From NCBI GenBank assembly GCA_951799425.1, contig OX637391.1, positions 9,682,551 to 9,746,550 of the forward strand: 64,000 nucleotides of DNA, written 5' to 3'. The notes below the pieces were generated by a model. The model was not told the origin of the DNA and made no database searches. It saw only the letters and a list, made by a program, of their open reading frames with translations. Source of the DNA: Ilex aquifolium. Taxonomy: Eukaryota > Streptophyta > Magnoliopsida > Aquifoliales > Aquifoliaceae. Below are positions 23,976-36,882 of this stretch, piece by piece; the stretch's first letter is position 1, and each line of letters begins with the position of its first letter. Made by a program: the position numbers and the translations under genes.

Positions 23976-26900
23976 TGATGGGGCGGTTTCAAATACTATT
24001 ATTTTTTTAAAAGTATTTATGAGAAATAATTTCTAAAAGTACTTTTAAAAAATCACTCCAAACACACCCTTAGGGTCCTATTTTTCCTATTAAATTTAGG
24101 GTGTTAATATTAGCCGTTAGATTAACTTTAAAGTAAAATTTAAAGTGATCTCAACCGCGAATAGCAAAAGTCATTTTGTTTATCTTTTGAGATTTGAATT
24201 GTAAGCTACTTTATTATATAGATGGTATTTGTAATAGTGATCTTTCATTATATAAAAAAAATGGTTTATCTAATGTCCAATGTCCTAAAGAGTTCTAGTC
24301 GTCTTTCATATCGAACCATTGAAGTAGTGCATTGGACTATAATTGGACAATTCAATCGGCTATGAGTGGACAATTCTGAAAAAATAGTAAAACATGGGTA
24401 AGAGTTATCGCAGATCTCCCTATTACCAGGAAACCTACAAAAATCAGAATGGGAAGAGGGAAAGAAAATCTTACTGGTTGGATTGCATGTGTGAAATAAG
24501 ATGACAAAATAGCGGACAAAATATGATATCCGGCCTTTTAGTCGAAGAAATCAAAAGGTGACCAATTGGATTGCTTGCATTCGTTGATCTTTATATAACT
24601 AATGAAAACTCAATCTAAGGGCGTTTGACCGAAAAATGAAAGTGTCTATCACAACTTAAGGTGGATCAAAATAGTAACAAGGATGTAGATGTTACACCTA
24701 ATAATGAATAATAACAAACAAAGGTGCAAAGGTAAGGGTGTGTTTGGGCTTCTATAAGTTTCAATGTTTTTGTGGTCTTTTACATACTGTTTGAATGATG
24801 AATGATTATAAAAATTTCCTCATGGAATCTGCTGAACACATTAAAAGCATCATTAAAAAAAAAAAAAAAAAATCACTTTTCATATTGGCACATATATTTA
24901 TGATTGTATGCATATATACGGCATAAGTACGCTCACCCTCGACAAGAGAAAGTATAGTTGTATTTACGAGTTATACTATGATACTTAGATTATTTTTTCT
25001 TTAATTTGCTAAAAATAAATATGAATTTACAATTCAATTTACTAAAAGTACCACAAAATAAGATTAATTGACATCGATTCTAAATATTTTTCTCCCAAAT
25101 TGGACCCATTAAGATATAAGTGTTCTTCTTTAATAGTCATTTAACTTAATATCAATTATAATCTCTATATTCTGTTACAATGTAGTTGGCCCGACTTAAT
25201 TTCTTAATTTTTCATTTTATAATTTTTTTTCGCTTACCTTTAATTTCGCTTGCAATATCTGTATTTCCGCCTTCTTATGGTTATTAGTGAGGATGTTTTT
25301 TTAGTTTTTTTTTTCCCCTAATTCTTATAACTTAAGAAATAGTTTAATACATTCATTACCTTGAGGAAGTTTTTTAAATAAAGCAAACTACACCACTTTC
25401 ATTAGTTTTTCAATAAAAAGTGCTAGGTATTTCAGTGTTTTCTTTTATATTCAGTGGATTTTTTTGTAAAAAAAAATTCATTGTTGATGATTGTTTGAAC
25501 TTAGATGCAAAACATGAATAAATTTCCTCACCGAGTGCAATTAATTTACACCACCATAGTTTGAGCGGGATTTGATGTGTACAATATTTCTAATTGAATT
25601 GTAAAATTCTTTTTTTAACCCATCTCTTAGCGCTCGAATATCTAAAGTTAAATAAGTTCTAGATTTTAACGATTGGTCTTGTCTTTTCTTTTCTTTTGTA
25701 ATTATGCTCAAGTAATAATGTTATTGAACAAGTGGTTTCAATTAAAGCTAAAGTTAGTTGTACATGCTGAAATAATGGGGGCTCTTAATGTAGCAAGGAG
25801 TACATTTTGAAATGTCAGCACTACTGCTTAGTCAACCATTGCAAATTATCCTCAGCATGTACAACTTAATAGATGATATATTAAGTTTACCCTACTGGGT
25901 TTTGGTTTAGTCTTTCAATTTCTTCGATCCGTCAGTCATAAAGATGTTCAATTTCGATTTAAAGATATGATTTTTTTTTATTTTTTTTGTCGTTTACTGT
26001 TGAAGTATCGACTTATTTGGCTTTCAACAAAGAATTTATAATATGTTATTTGAAATTGAATTCGTCATTTCTTATTTGAACTTTCTTCATCTCTAACACT
26101 CGATTTTAATTGTATTTCTTTTCAAATTAAGCAATCTTTTTTATGCGGGTATGTATATTTTGAATTAGAAATTAATAAATGTCATTGCTTGTGTATGACA
26201 CGGGTTAGCGCTAGTTAATCTCTATTTACTTGTAAATTTCAAAGAGCTTACCTTCTATTTATTGCTGCAAGGTTTATCCAAGCTCACACTCAACAAATGG
26301 CAGTAACTGCTCTCACTTGTTCTTTCCATGCATCATATCATTTTACTTTTCATCTGACTTACTGTGTTTTATTTTCTTTTGCCCTTTTTGTTGGGATTTT
26401 TTAAAAAAAAATGTACAAAAAAGGATAAGTGTTGCAGATGCTCTAAAATCTAAAATGTTACCGGCAAAAGGCTGTCAACTATATGATGCAGGGCCATGTT
26501 GCAATAATTGTAATATATTGAGGGTGTGACGTGAGAAATTTAATATTTGAAAGTATAAAATAAAATTCCTAAAACTTTTAGGGTAAAAACTGTGATTCCC
26601 CCTTTTTAATTATTTGTTAAAGTAATGTTTGTTTTTATATTTGTACCTTTTTTTTTCATTTGTCAGAGCTTATTCCCTTTCTCTAACATTATTATCACAT
26701 ATACTGTGATACACGTATGCATACATATAAATATATACTAAAATGAACAAATATCATTTTTACAAAAAAAAAAAAAATAATTAAACATATTTTAATTATT
26801 TTTATAAGTCATTTTGTAAATATCAACAAACAAGTACACAAGATTTTGCAATCAAGAGCCATGAAAAGGTGCATGCAGGCCTTTAATTTTTGTGCACGGA

Positions 26901-27123
26901 TAAGTTACCATGCCGCAGAGGTTTCGTGCTGAACTCGATTTACAATCGTTAATTTTGATTTAAATGATTTATAGTCATTGATTTAAAAAATAATTGTGCA
27001 TGTGTTTGGACCATTTTCTATAATTTTGATGAATAAGTAATGACTGACACATGTTTAACAAACAAGTTAGTCGAAAAAGATTATCAAGTGACATTTGTTT
27101 AACCAAAGAGTAATGTTATGTAA
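23976..27123. other. AT-rich intergenic region
   Basis: No supported gene. CCAAACACACCCTTA (about 24057) and GTAAGGGTGTGTTTGG (about 24734) look like outward-facing MITE ends belonging to two incomplete elements. Confidence 0.5.
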
Positions 27124-27262
27124 ATCTAATTTGAGAACTTAAAAATGTGGTTTCAATCAAATCATTGGATCAGTTGTGAGTTCTAATTTTAGATAGAGTC
27201 CACTACCGATCCAATTGTTGTATTGAATTTGGTCTCCAAATTAAATTCTCAAATTAGTTCTA
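27124..27262. mobile_element. short palindromic MITE-like repeat
   Basis: CTAATTTGAGAACTTAA on the left is mirrored by TTAAATTCTCAAATTAG on the right. Inner matches ATCATTGGATC and GATCCAATTGT also pair. It can form a hairpin of about 140 bases. Confidence 0.5.
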
Positions 27263-27426
27263 AATATCAATACTTAATAGGCACCAAAAATTTGAAAAAC
27301 AACCGTTAAAACAAGAAAGAAATTGAGGAAAACTACCTGAACAAGTTAGCATAATTGTCGATAGAGAGATGCTAAGAGTAGTTTTAGAAATAGAATTAGA
27401 TGAAAAGAAGATGTAACGATACCATT

Positions 27427-27436
<10 letters not shown>

Positions 27437-27457
<21 letters not shown>

Positions 27458-27463
27458 GGGGGG
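27437..27463 (+). repeat. run of 27 G after a T run
   Basis: Homopolymer G tract directly after a 12-T tract. Length may be a sequencing or assembly estimate. Confidence 0.9.
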
Positions 27464-29930
27464 TACTATATTTGGGCAGTCGAACCCCTTTGTAAAGACA
27501 GTGCACTCGATTTTTTTTTTTTTAGTTTAATGATCAGAGATGTTCGGGTCAGTTTACGCATACCTCGACTAATTTCCTCTCCGATCCAATCAAAAGCAAA
27601 TTATTCATCCCGAGACTAGAGTATTCATGAGAGATAAAATTTCTCATAGTTTGACCCCAATTAATTATAAAGATTCGAATTTTAAATATCTAAATTTATA
27701 ATTCATCTATATTATCACTTTATTTTCATAAAAAGTTATTCATTATTGCACTTGATACCTGCCAGTTTGTAAATACAGAATTTGAAAATTAAGAAAAAAT
27801 TACCTCTTTCTTTATTTCGGGTACATAATTTAATCATTTCTTTTTAAATTAAAGTGATAAATATAAGCACTTTCTGTCGTTTCCGATGTCTGTAATATTT
27901 ATTTTATACGGCGATGATTTCCAAGAACTTTTAGCACTCTTCCTCACTCCATAAAAGTTCTCCCTGTGATCTTCTTCTTCTTTATATGCTAGAGTAAGAG
28001 AGAAAAAGACAACTCATACTCGTAATTATCTCACTTTTTTCCCCTATTTCTTAACCATTTGATCATTGTACTTTTGTTAACAGCGAATCGTTCGAGTTAT
28101 GTATTTTCACACTACAAATTTTAGATGTACATAATCGCTTTCAAATAGTATGCATCGGTTAAATTCGAATCCCTTGACCCAAAAATTTAGTTTTTATTCA
28201 AATCCCTACTCAACCTGTCCAAGGAGAAGGGTAGCGGTTCATGATCTTGAAATGCAACCTACATGTGAGAAATGTAATAGTTGACGGGATAATGTGAGAT
28301 CAATGACCATAGCTAAAGATGAAATGTAAGAAACGTTAAAGTTGAGAAGACAACATGAAATGGGAACACATTTAAGGGGGCCATTGTGTAATTTGTCCTT
28401 CGTCTTCTCTTTCTTGGCTCGTTTTACGAGGGAAAGAGCCAAAGAGGAAGAAAAAAAATGTGGTTGGAAGAAGGTGGGTGCGAGGAGAAACTATTAAATG
28501 TATTTGTGACACTATGTCACCATTGTCACGTGATGTCATCAATCAATAATAAATCAATATTCAAGAAAGTGGACCCTATTTAATTTAGCAACTATAATGT
28601 CCACACACAAAAAAAAAACGTTCATTTTGTTAATTGTTGAATAGTATTACCGTTACAACATGTTATTATTGTCACGTAGTGTAACTGTTACACCGAAAAT
28701 ATTTACTCGGGGTGAGAGAGAGAGAGGTGAAGTCCAGCCCAAACCAACTTTTACATGTTAAAAGAGGAAAAAGTTACTCCAGTGGTGCGGTTGATGTGCT
28801 TCTGTTACTAAGCACTTGCATTCCATCCTTTTGCTTTATGAATTTGAAGTGGAATCATATTCTTACTTTTATAAAAAGCAATTGAATTCCTAACTACAAC
28901 CACTTTCTCCTGATCGTGTATGAATAAAGTTAAAAAGTCAATTAACCACAGTAAGTACTGATCGATGTTCCATCAGTTTAGTTAAAAGTCAATTAACCAA
29001 CCATGCTTTCTCTGACACTCTGTCTAATAATTGTTGCATCATTTTACCTATAAATCATCTGCTCACTTGCCCTCTTCTGCTCATTATCACAATTCCTCTT
29101 ATTAAACTTCACTTTAACTTCTTTTTGGCTGTTGCTAGTGGAAGCCTGGGAAGCTGACTCTAGTTATGAGTGAAGCATAGGGCTGATAATCGAATTTAAT
29201 TTTAAGTTTGTTTAAAAGAATGAGTTCGACGGACTCGGAGTGAAGCATATTCTGATGGTTAAAAGTTAGTCTGATAATAAGGTTGTAGGCTCGAATATGA
29301 AATAATCATTTTATGCAAAATATGTCAAAAGTTAGATATTTGCACAATCGATGCCACCGAGCACCCCCACTACTCGGAACTAAATTGGGTAGGGTACTTT
29401 TTAACACGGGTCTTGGGTCAACAGTAAAATTGTTACATTGTAATATGAATTTGAATCACAAAAATAATATCTTTGTATGTAATGTAAAACGACCCGTAAC
29501 TTATCATCCATTGACTCTCCATAGACTCGTGCACTAGATTGTTTTGTATTTTAAGCAATTTTGGTTTTATACCAATTGTACCAAGTACCAACGTTGTTTT
29601 GGTACATTATTATCCATTTCTAATAGGAGGGTGGGTTGTATGTTCTCCAGCCTCATTAGGTTGGGTTCTAAGGTGAGAGGTGTCCTCATCCTGACTCAAA
29701 CCCCAAACCTAGGACCAATTTTGAGCTGGCTACATAAGGCACCACCAATGGGCCTGGCCCAACTTTTTCTAGACGAGGTTGAGAATTATAAGAGCAAGGT
29801 CAAACCACCCTTTCTAAATAAGTCTGAGTATTATGCCCAGCTAAAAGGTAAATGTTTTTATTTTTTGATCCAATAATATGCAAATGTTCAAAAAGGAATA
29901 TTTTACTTGATTTTAATATGGGAACTTAAT
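27464..29930. other. intergenic, nothing recognised
   Basis: No supported gene. Two plus-strand frames near 29313-29876 show no domain or splice context. Confidence 0.5.
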
Positions 29931-30465
29931 GTAGAAGAACCTCATCAATTACAATTGTTCGACTAAAAGCGAGTCCCCATGTCCCTTACATTAGGATCTA
30001 TTGCTAATCATTAGAAATAATGTCGTGATTCATGTCAAGTACTTAGGTCAAACTTTAAAAAAAAAAAAAGTTGCGTTGAAAGTACCCAAAATAATAATTA
30101 AAGGGGTCATTATGTTCATGTTAGGTTTTTTTTTGTGGAGTCTAGTTTGTGTGTTGATCTGGATGATGACCCGACCCAAAATAATGTTGCGTTTCTTTAA
30201 TGAGATTTTTTCTGAGACTTAGTCCATGGAGCGGAGGTTTGGGCCAAAAAAATTTTGGGCCTATTTTGGTTGATTAATATTGTACGGCCGCCATACTCTT
30301 TGTATTCTTTTCTTGAGAATAGTGAAATCTATGCAACTTCGTGGATGTGAGTAAATTGTCGAACCAAGTAAATTCTGTGTTGTGTGATTATTTAGATTGC
30401 ATTCTTATCGTTCTTTTCATTAATTTCACTTTATTGTCATCGTTTGATTTCACAACAGTTCAAAC
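29931..30465 (+). mobile_element. possible right end of a Copia-type LTR
   Basis: The stretch CTTCGTGGATGTGAGTAAAT, then GTCGAACCAAGTAAAT, TGTGTTGTGTGATTATTT and TTTCACAACA resembles the U5 end of plant Copia LTRs ('cttcgtggatgtag...gaaccacgtaaa...gtgtgatt...cacaaca'). The left border is a guess; no internal region or partner LTR is visible. An old fragment. Confidence 0.4.
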
Positions 30466-31317
30466 ATTAGTTGACATCTAATTAAAATCTTCGATTGGAA
30501 TTTTTATGTTGTTTTGAAAATGTTAAGGGATTGATGATCCTGTTGTTAAAGATACTTATGTGTATCAGTGTGATTTACTCGAACTCGTATGCATTGCAAT
30601 TAGGCATCATATATATATATATATTGGCACGGTTGAGAACTGTAATCCACTTTGTTGCCATACACACCACTCCACTCCACTCCACAGATGGGTCAACCCA
30701 TTTTTCAGCGTAAATTTGAGCCATTTATTATTTTCAACAATCCCAATTACTTGGGCCATGAAAGGGGCAGTAACACAGCACATGTTGAGGACCAGAGGAC
30801 TCCAACGCCATCATAGTGTTTTGCCAACTCCAGCAAACATACAACTACATGTAATAGAATTATTGAAATCCTAATCATAGCTCCACGGCACATAGGTTGA
30901 GCAAGTGCCGCACCCACTAAATCAATTGTAAGTAAGGGCCATACAAATTAAAGTGGCTGATATTGGACATCCACTCTAAAATCTTATCAGTAGATGCAGT
31001 ACTAAATATCCAGCCGACGGCCTGCACTTGCTGTGGTTAAATGATCAGACCCGGGCCATACATATCATACTCATTTTTTAATCTAAAGAGATTATGATAA
31101 CTATGTTGAATAATTGAATGAGTGATCAATGATTAATAATTTAATTAGTTATATAGAGAAAAATTATAATATCTTTTACGTAATAAGCCTCATTTGTTGT
31201 GAAGGGTTGTAATTAATGTTTTTTAATTTTTATTTATTTATATATGCTATATTTACCGATGTTTGACTTTATTTGTATTTTATGGATTTTTAAGTATCAA
31301 ATACAAGCAATAAATAA
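30466..31317. other. intergenic, nothing recognised
   Basis: No supported gene. A short CACTCCACTCCACTCCAC repeat lies near 30667. Confidence 0.5.
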
Positions 31318-31941
31318 AGGGTTAATTACAAATTGTCCCCTTCAAATTTGAGTTATGTTGCAATTAGATCCCTATGATTTTAATTTAAACAATTTACTCC
31401 TTCATGTTTCCACTTGATTAAATTAACAGATAGAATGGATGAAAAATGTAAAAGTCCTCAAATACCCTTTCTTTCCCTCTTATCTACAAGGAGTTACGAC
31501 CATCAACCAAAGCCTCGAATAGAGTTCTGAAGGAAGCTAGGTCAGTGCATTTGTGGTGCGATGTGATTTCACTCAGTTGTATCGTGATGTGAGTGCATAT
31601 GTGTGTAGGTGGAAGGGTCGATGAAGTGCCAACAACAAATGGTGTTTGTTATGGAACTGATGGTGGTGGGAGGACAGTAGTGGTCGTGGGTGTTGCTAGT
31701 TGGAGAAGGTCCCCACCGATGGGAGGGGTAGCCTGGGCTACTAGGGTTGATTGTTACGGAAGGTGGTGGATAGGGTTGTCGATGGAGGTGGTTTCTTTGG
31801 TTGCTACGGTTTGGGTTTGTTGAAGAGGGGGTAATTGATGTCATGTTCAAACTTGAAAGGGGTAAATTGCTTAAATTAAAATCATAGGGATTTAATTGCA
31901 ACATACCCCAAACTTGGAGGAGGTATTATGTAATTAACCCT
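31318..31941. mobile_element. foldback MITE, 624 bp, with a GTGG-rich interior
   Basis: The left arm AGGGTTAATTAC, then TATGTTGCAATTAGATCCCT and ATGATTTTAATTTAAACAAT, is repeated inversely on the right (ATTGCTTAAATTAAAATCAT, AGGGATTTAATTGCAACATA, GTAATTAACCCT). The interior about 31500-31830 is GGTGG-rich and open on both strands without protein similarity I can recognise. Confidence 0.75.
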
Positions 31942-32914
31942 AAATTTAAATATATTTTTTTTTTTTTATTGATTGGGAGAAAAAAAATCTACTATTTAGA
32001 CAAAATTTTTAGTTCGGCTCCTTGGTTTGACCAATTGTTCTTTCGAGATAAAAAAATATATAAAGCTGGTAACGTTAGAAACTCAAGTTTCATTTAGATT
32101 TAATTTAAATTTCACTCTTTTATGTTGCAAAATAAATTGAATCTCATCATGTTCTTAAGTTTGTTTTCTACGTTATCCCAATTCAAACAATGTGTGGCTA
32201 GATTCTCATTTATGAATAAATTTTAGAGTAAATTTTAATGACACCCTTGTATATAGGTATAATTGCAGAGATACCCCTATAGTTTTTGAAATATAACTAC
32301 TCCCCTCGTTTAAAAATTCATTTCATTAATTACCCTTGTTGTCTGAGACTTTTACTAACAGATCAAAAAACATTGATGTCAGTCAAAAATTCAGTTAGTG
32401 TGACAAATTTGCCTTACAATTAAAAAAAACTACAAAAATTGTCCTTTCTTTCCTCTTCGTCCTACTTTTTCTTGTTTCATCTTCTCCCATTTACAAAGAT
32501 TAAGCTTGTCAAAATACAACACGACATAATTAATCGAGATACGAATCAACATAGAGTTAAATGAATTTAGGTGATGTTTTAATAGATGTGGTTGGTAAAC
32601 AAATTGACCTACTAGACTTGTTTAATAAACGAATTACATTCGAATGAGATATATATTAACTCGTTTATCACTTATATATCTTTTTAAATAAAATTAATTA
32701 TTTATCCTATTAAATAAAATTAATATAATATTAAATTAATTAATCAAAAATTTTTAGTTAAAATAATATATATACATTCTAAATAATTAGAACCTATAAA
32801 TTAATTTGAAAAAATAACAAAAAATATTTAACACAATCCATATAAAACATTAGTAGTCTAATTATGCTTAACTCCGACACTCTTACATTTAAATAAGGCC
32901 TCAACTACAGCCCA
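31942..32914. other. intergenic, with half-MITE and dispersed repeat pieces
   Basis: GACACCCTTGTATATAGGTA near 32251 looks like one arm of another foldback element. 32510-32780 is a copy of the dispersed AT-rich repeat also seen at 34130-34330. No gene. Confidence 0.45.
32570..32780. repeat. dispersed AT-rich repeat, copy 1
   Basis: Shares TTTAATAAA, GAGATATATATTAACTCGTT, AATAAAATTAATATAATA and TTTTTAGTTAAAATAAT, in order, with 34165-34320. Probably the interior of a decayed element of unknown type. Confidence 0.55.
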
Positions 32915-32926
32915 TTGGACTAGATG
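32915..32926 (-). terminator. candidate snRNA 3'-end (3' box) signal
   Basis: On the minus strand CATCTAGTCCAA fits the plant snRNA 3' box CA-N(3-10)-AGTNNAA, about 33 bases past the U2 3' end. This is farther than usual, so it is tentative. Confidence 0.35.
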
Positions 32927-32958
32927 CTTCAAATCGAAAAAACATTAGACTAGGTTTG

Positions 32959-33154
32959 GTGGGGTGCGCCAGGCTAAGGCAGTAGTGCAACGCCTAAGCG
33001 ACACTTGAAGGGCCCAGCAGCAAGCTACTGTAGTGGACCTTCCCCCTCAAAAAATTAATTTAATATCATGTGAGTCATTGACTCACGTATCAGATATTAA
33101 ACTGATAAGAACAGATACTACACTTGATCTTAGCCAAAAGGCCGAGAAAGGTAT
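32959..33154 (-). ncRNA. U2: U2 spliceosomal snRNA, about 196 nt
   Basis: Read on the minus strand, the RNA begins ATACCTTTCTCGGCC at 33154. It has the branch-site recognition segment GTGTAGTATCTGTTC, the stem IIa region (GAGTCAATGACTC), the Sm site ATTTTTTGAG near 33047-33056, and the 3' stem-loops ending near GGCGCACCCC. All core blocks of plant U2 are present and in order, with only small differences in the 3' half. It pairs with the intron branch site in the spliceosome. Promoter elements at the right distances (listed separately) argue that this is a working copy rather than a processed pseudogene. The exact 3' end is uncertain by a few bases. Confidence 0.95.
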
Positions 33155-33178
33155 GAATTTTCCACCCTTGGGCCGTTG

Positions 33179-33186
33179 CTTTTATA
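33179..33186 (-). promoter_or_regulatory. TATA box of the U2 gene
   Basis: On the minus strand TATAAAAG lies about 25-32 bases before the U2 5' end, the normal place in plant snRNA genes. Confidence 0.85.
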
Positions 33187-33219
33187 GTCCACTGTGCTAT
33201 CCGCTTTTTCTCTCAGTTT

Positions 33220-33230
33220 CGATGTGGGAT
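33220..33230 (-). promoter_or_regulatory. Upstream Sequence Element (USE) of the U2 gene
   Basis: On the minus strand this is ATCCCACATCG, a perfect match to the plant snRNA USE (RTCCCACATCG). It is about 70 bases upstream of the RNA start. The USE-TATA gap of about 33 bases is the spacing that directs RNA polymerase II rather than III in plants. Confidence 0.92.
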
Positions 33231-34104
33231 TGAAGAAACACCGCTTCAAAGGCTCAGAGTGGATATTATGCAGATCTTCAAAACCGATTTGCCTGACCTT
33301 TTCTATGATCCCCTTAACTTCCTTCTGAAGCTCTTATTTATGGAATCGTTCAAGGATTAGTGAACTACACAATATAAATCGCAATCGAACTACCGTTACG
33401 ACCAATGCTCGATTTATATGATCAGACAGGGACACCCAAAATCAGCCTATCCATCCACCTTTTGATAAAAAATTATGGTCATTTTGTATCAGAATCCTCA
33501 GGGCAGTGAATAGAAACACTGTTGTACATCTTCATTGTCTTCTTCTCCTATGCTTTGTCTGTCTGCAATACACAGCGGCAAATTTGTAGTGAAAATAATT
33601 ATCTTTCTGTGGGGTGATTTGTAGAGAAAATTTAACCCCTCAGGTGCATCACATGATTTTGATTACAGAAAATGGCACTTGGGACTTGCATTTTTGTCGA
33701 TACGAAGCCAAGAAAATTAAATGGCATGATCTGTAAAAACAAATTGCTACTTTGTCTAAGGACATAGATTCACAGCAGAGGGGGATGAAGAGGAAGTCTG
33801 ATAAAAAAAAAAAAAAACTTATCATGATGAACATTCTAAGGTATTAGTCTTCGAGATCCAGTTGAATTTTCCTAGTATTCGGGTCATACAGATGGGTTCA
33901 AGATTTACAAAACTCCTAATCAGTAGCCTGCATTGTTAGAATAGAAAACTGGTCATAGGACTAATGGCCTCTGGCTTTTTGCTTGTGCAGTTGAATGATG
34001 TGTGTTGTTTCTTGAACATATGATGCTAAGAGGTTGTAATTCCTGAAACGACTTTGGAACTAGATGCAACCTAATGAATATGAGAACAGAGAAATTAAAT
34101 TGGA
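33231..34104. other. intergenic upstream of U2, nothing recognised
   Basis: No supported gene or bounded repeat. Confidence 0.5.
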
Positions 34105-34129
34105 CTGAGTTTATGCAAGTGACTCGAGT

Positions 34130-34330
34130 TAAGCAGGTTTGAATGAGGTCTTAATGAATGTGAGTAGTAAACGGGTTGACTCACTAAACCCCTTTAATAA
34201 ATGGGTTACTTAGAGTGAGATATATTAACTTGTTTACCACTCGTTTACCCGGATAAATAAAATTAATATAATAATAAATTAATAATTATTCAAAAAATTT
34301 TAGTTAGAATAATTTATATACTTTAACGAT
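34130..34330. repeat. dispersed AT-rich repeat, copy 2
   Basis: Second copy of the repeat at 32570-32780, with clearer AAACGGGTTGACTCAC and AATGGGTTACTTAGAGTGAG segments. No ends defined. Confidence 0.5.
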
Positions 34331-34582
34331 TCATGTTGTGAAACTCGACTGCATGTATAGTACATAAAAAAAAATTTAAAAAAAATTAATTTAAATATAT
34401 AGATATATAAAATTTTAAAATATACATATTTACGAAATTGTCCCTCCCATAAGCACCTTACATGGAGGAAGTAGGAGGTGGCACTTGGTGGTGAAGGATG
34501 GCATGCAAAGCCATCATTACAGCTTTAGGTGTCCATTGTGATTGTGTAAATCATCTGGAGTGGATGGGAACAAGCAGAAATG

Positions 34583-34608
34583 AAGAGAGAGAGAGAGAGA
34601 GAGAGAGA
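34583..34608. repeat. (GA)n microsatellite
   Basis: GA repeat grading into GAAAGAGAAAG. Confidence 0.9.
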
Positions 34609-34789
34609 AGAAAGAGAAAGGTTGAAGAAGCAGATGATTTGGACTTTCGGGTTTTTGACTTAGGACATCTCAGAATTGAATTGAGAGGTGAAACAAGCAG
34701 TTGCAAGTTTGGCCATGTGTTAAAAATCTTATTTTTCTTGGACTTTGACCTAGTTTTTGGAAGGGTTTAAGCTTAATCCAAAGCTTGAA

Positions 34790-36528
34790 ACCTATGGGGG
34801 TTCGCAGAGGGGTATGAGGTGAGTGAGTAGATTTTGAAAACAAAGCAAAAGGTGTACTTTGGAGTGAGAAATAGATGTGAGAAGTAGGGTACTTGAAACA
34901 AAAAGTGGGGAACTTAGGGTTTGCTAGAGGAAGAAAATAAAGTGGACCGAATGACCACTGGACACCCCGATGGTGCGTCCAGTGACCGATCGACCTCTTA
35001 TTGGTGCCAAAAGTTTTGTAAGGTCCGTGCGGAGGTCTTGGTAAAATTTTAAGTCGATCCGAGGGCCGGATAAAAATAAAGATTAAAATAATTGTTTTGG
35101 CCCCCGGGGTCAATTTGACCCAGTTTTTGGGTGATTTTGGGAAATAAATTTTATATTCATTCTTAGGTAGGTTAATTGAGTATGTTTGTGAAATTTCATT
35201 AAAAGATAATATCATTTTATTTTTAGCTATTTCAGATCGAAAAACAGCGTAGGGTAGGGTTTCTCAATTTCAGATCAATCAAAACTTTTTAAATCCATTC
35301 TGAAATCATGTCTTATATTATTTATGAATGTTTAACATATTTTAAAACTTATGATTGATTTTTGAATTTGGACTGAAAATCACGGATCCGGATTCGAGTT
35401 TTAAGTGCGATAACGCACAGTGGTCCGAAACAATGAATTTGACTGTATAAAATGAGATAACAGATTCCTTTTAAATTAATTGAAAGTGTACATAGATTGA
35501 GTGGCAACAAGGGTTTACGTTCTAGTTTGAGGTTATAGAGGATACTTATTGAGTTTGTAAACGCTTGAGTCACCAGTTGGTTTTAGGATTTTGAGTGCTG
35601 AAGTTAAGTTGTGGTGAATACAAAACGTCACGAAACATATTCATATGCATTCATTTGCATCAGTTAAGTTATTTTTGAGTCGATACTCATTTGCATTTAT
35701 CCATGTGTTAACTATTAAGGTTGGAGGCTACTACCTCGGTTAGGATTGACCGTAAAGCAAGGAGGGGTATTTATCAGTGGTAAAGGTGAAGTGTACTGCT
35801 TCATAATAATTGGAAATAAAAGTATATGATATATCAAATTTATTTTCTTGTATGTGAGAAATCAAGTTTGTCGAATTGATCTGAGTTGAGTTGTTTAAAC
35901 TATGGATCAAATGTGTTTTTATGAAAAGCTTGTGATATAAATATTATCCACTATGTCAAATTGTTAATAGCTTGACATGACTTACATGTTGTTGATTTGG
36001 ACATTACGCAGTTATCGTGAAACAGTTTGACATTGCTTAAATGTTGTAGATATCCTGACATTGTTTATATGTTGTTGTTTGACTCGTTGCTTATGTGGAT
36101 ATTTATAATTTTGATATATGAGGTTTATTTGAGTTTCAAAATGAGTTGAGTTCACTTTGATTGTGATTTACGAGTTATGAGTATCTTTTGGCTAGAATTA
36201 TATTTGATCCATATTTTTGTATTTCATTTGATTATGATGTTCAGTACACTCAAAAAAATTATTGGTTTTAGAATGCCAAAGTCTAGGGTGAGGTCCACTA
36301 TTGCACAAGCATGGTAGAGATGATAGAAAATTAAAGAATCTAGTTTATGTACATATTGTATATGAGTGTTTGTTTTTCTTGTTGTTGTAAAGGGATGAAA
36401 TTCCTAATCGTTTATTTGAGTACAAATGACATTGTTGTATATTCGATTTTATAGTTTATCTCTTTCTGGTGTTATTAGATGACATTATTGATTTTAAATG
36501 CGTTAATGCATTGCAGATACATATATTG
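34790..36528 (+). mobile_element. older LTR-like relic interrupted by the Tekay element
   Basis: The region has an LTR-like style (GGACACCCCGATGGTGCGTC, CGATCCGAGGGCCGGAT, TACCTCGGTTAGGATTGACC) without frames. On the far side of the chromovirus, 54746-54815 ends AAGATGGGGTGTGACA, a typical Ty3/gypsy LTR end. I infer one old LTR split by the younger insertion at TATTG. Its left end and target duplication were not found. Confidence 0.35.
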
Positions 36529-36882
36529 TGTAAAACCCGGGAAATTTGAACTTTTTCCAAAAAGGGCAAAATAGTAATTTGCCACTATAATGCGTATTTA
36601 AAATACTCATGTTCTAGACCTCAGATGAGGAAACGGAGTTCGCCGTTGGATTCGTATCGCGGAAACGAGTCACTTTGTCAAATTTCGTCGAATTCCGAAA
36701 TAGTCGGATTTTGCACGTCGTTCGAGGCGACTGCGTGGCGATTCACCTTACGAACGTCCCCATAAATAAGTTTTATAAAATTTCCGTAAAATTAAGTTAA
36801 AGTTCAAATAAAATTAATTTGAACTTAAACTGGGATCAAACGAATCGTTTCGGGACGAAATCGGACCCGATTAAACGAGGGA

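Noticed and set aside
23609-24036. Opposed His/Arg-rich and Gly/Asp-rich open frames
   Set aside because: Both are readings of a GGT/GGC/GAT trinucleotide tract that has no stop triplets; no start context or flanking coding signal.
31569-31904. Overlapping frames on both strands within the foldback element
   Set aside because: Low-complexity GGTGG-rich interior; no similarity recognised.
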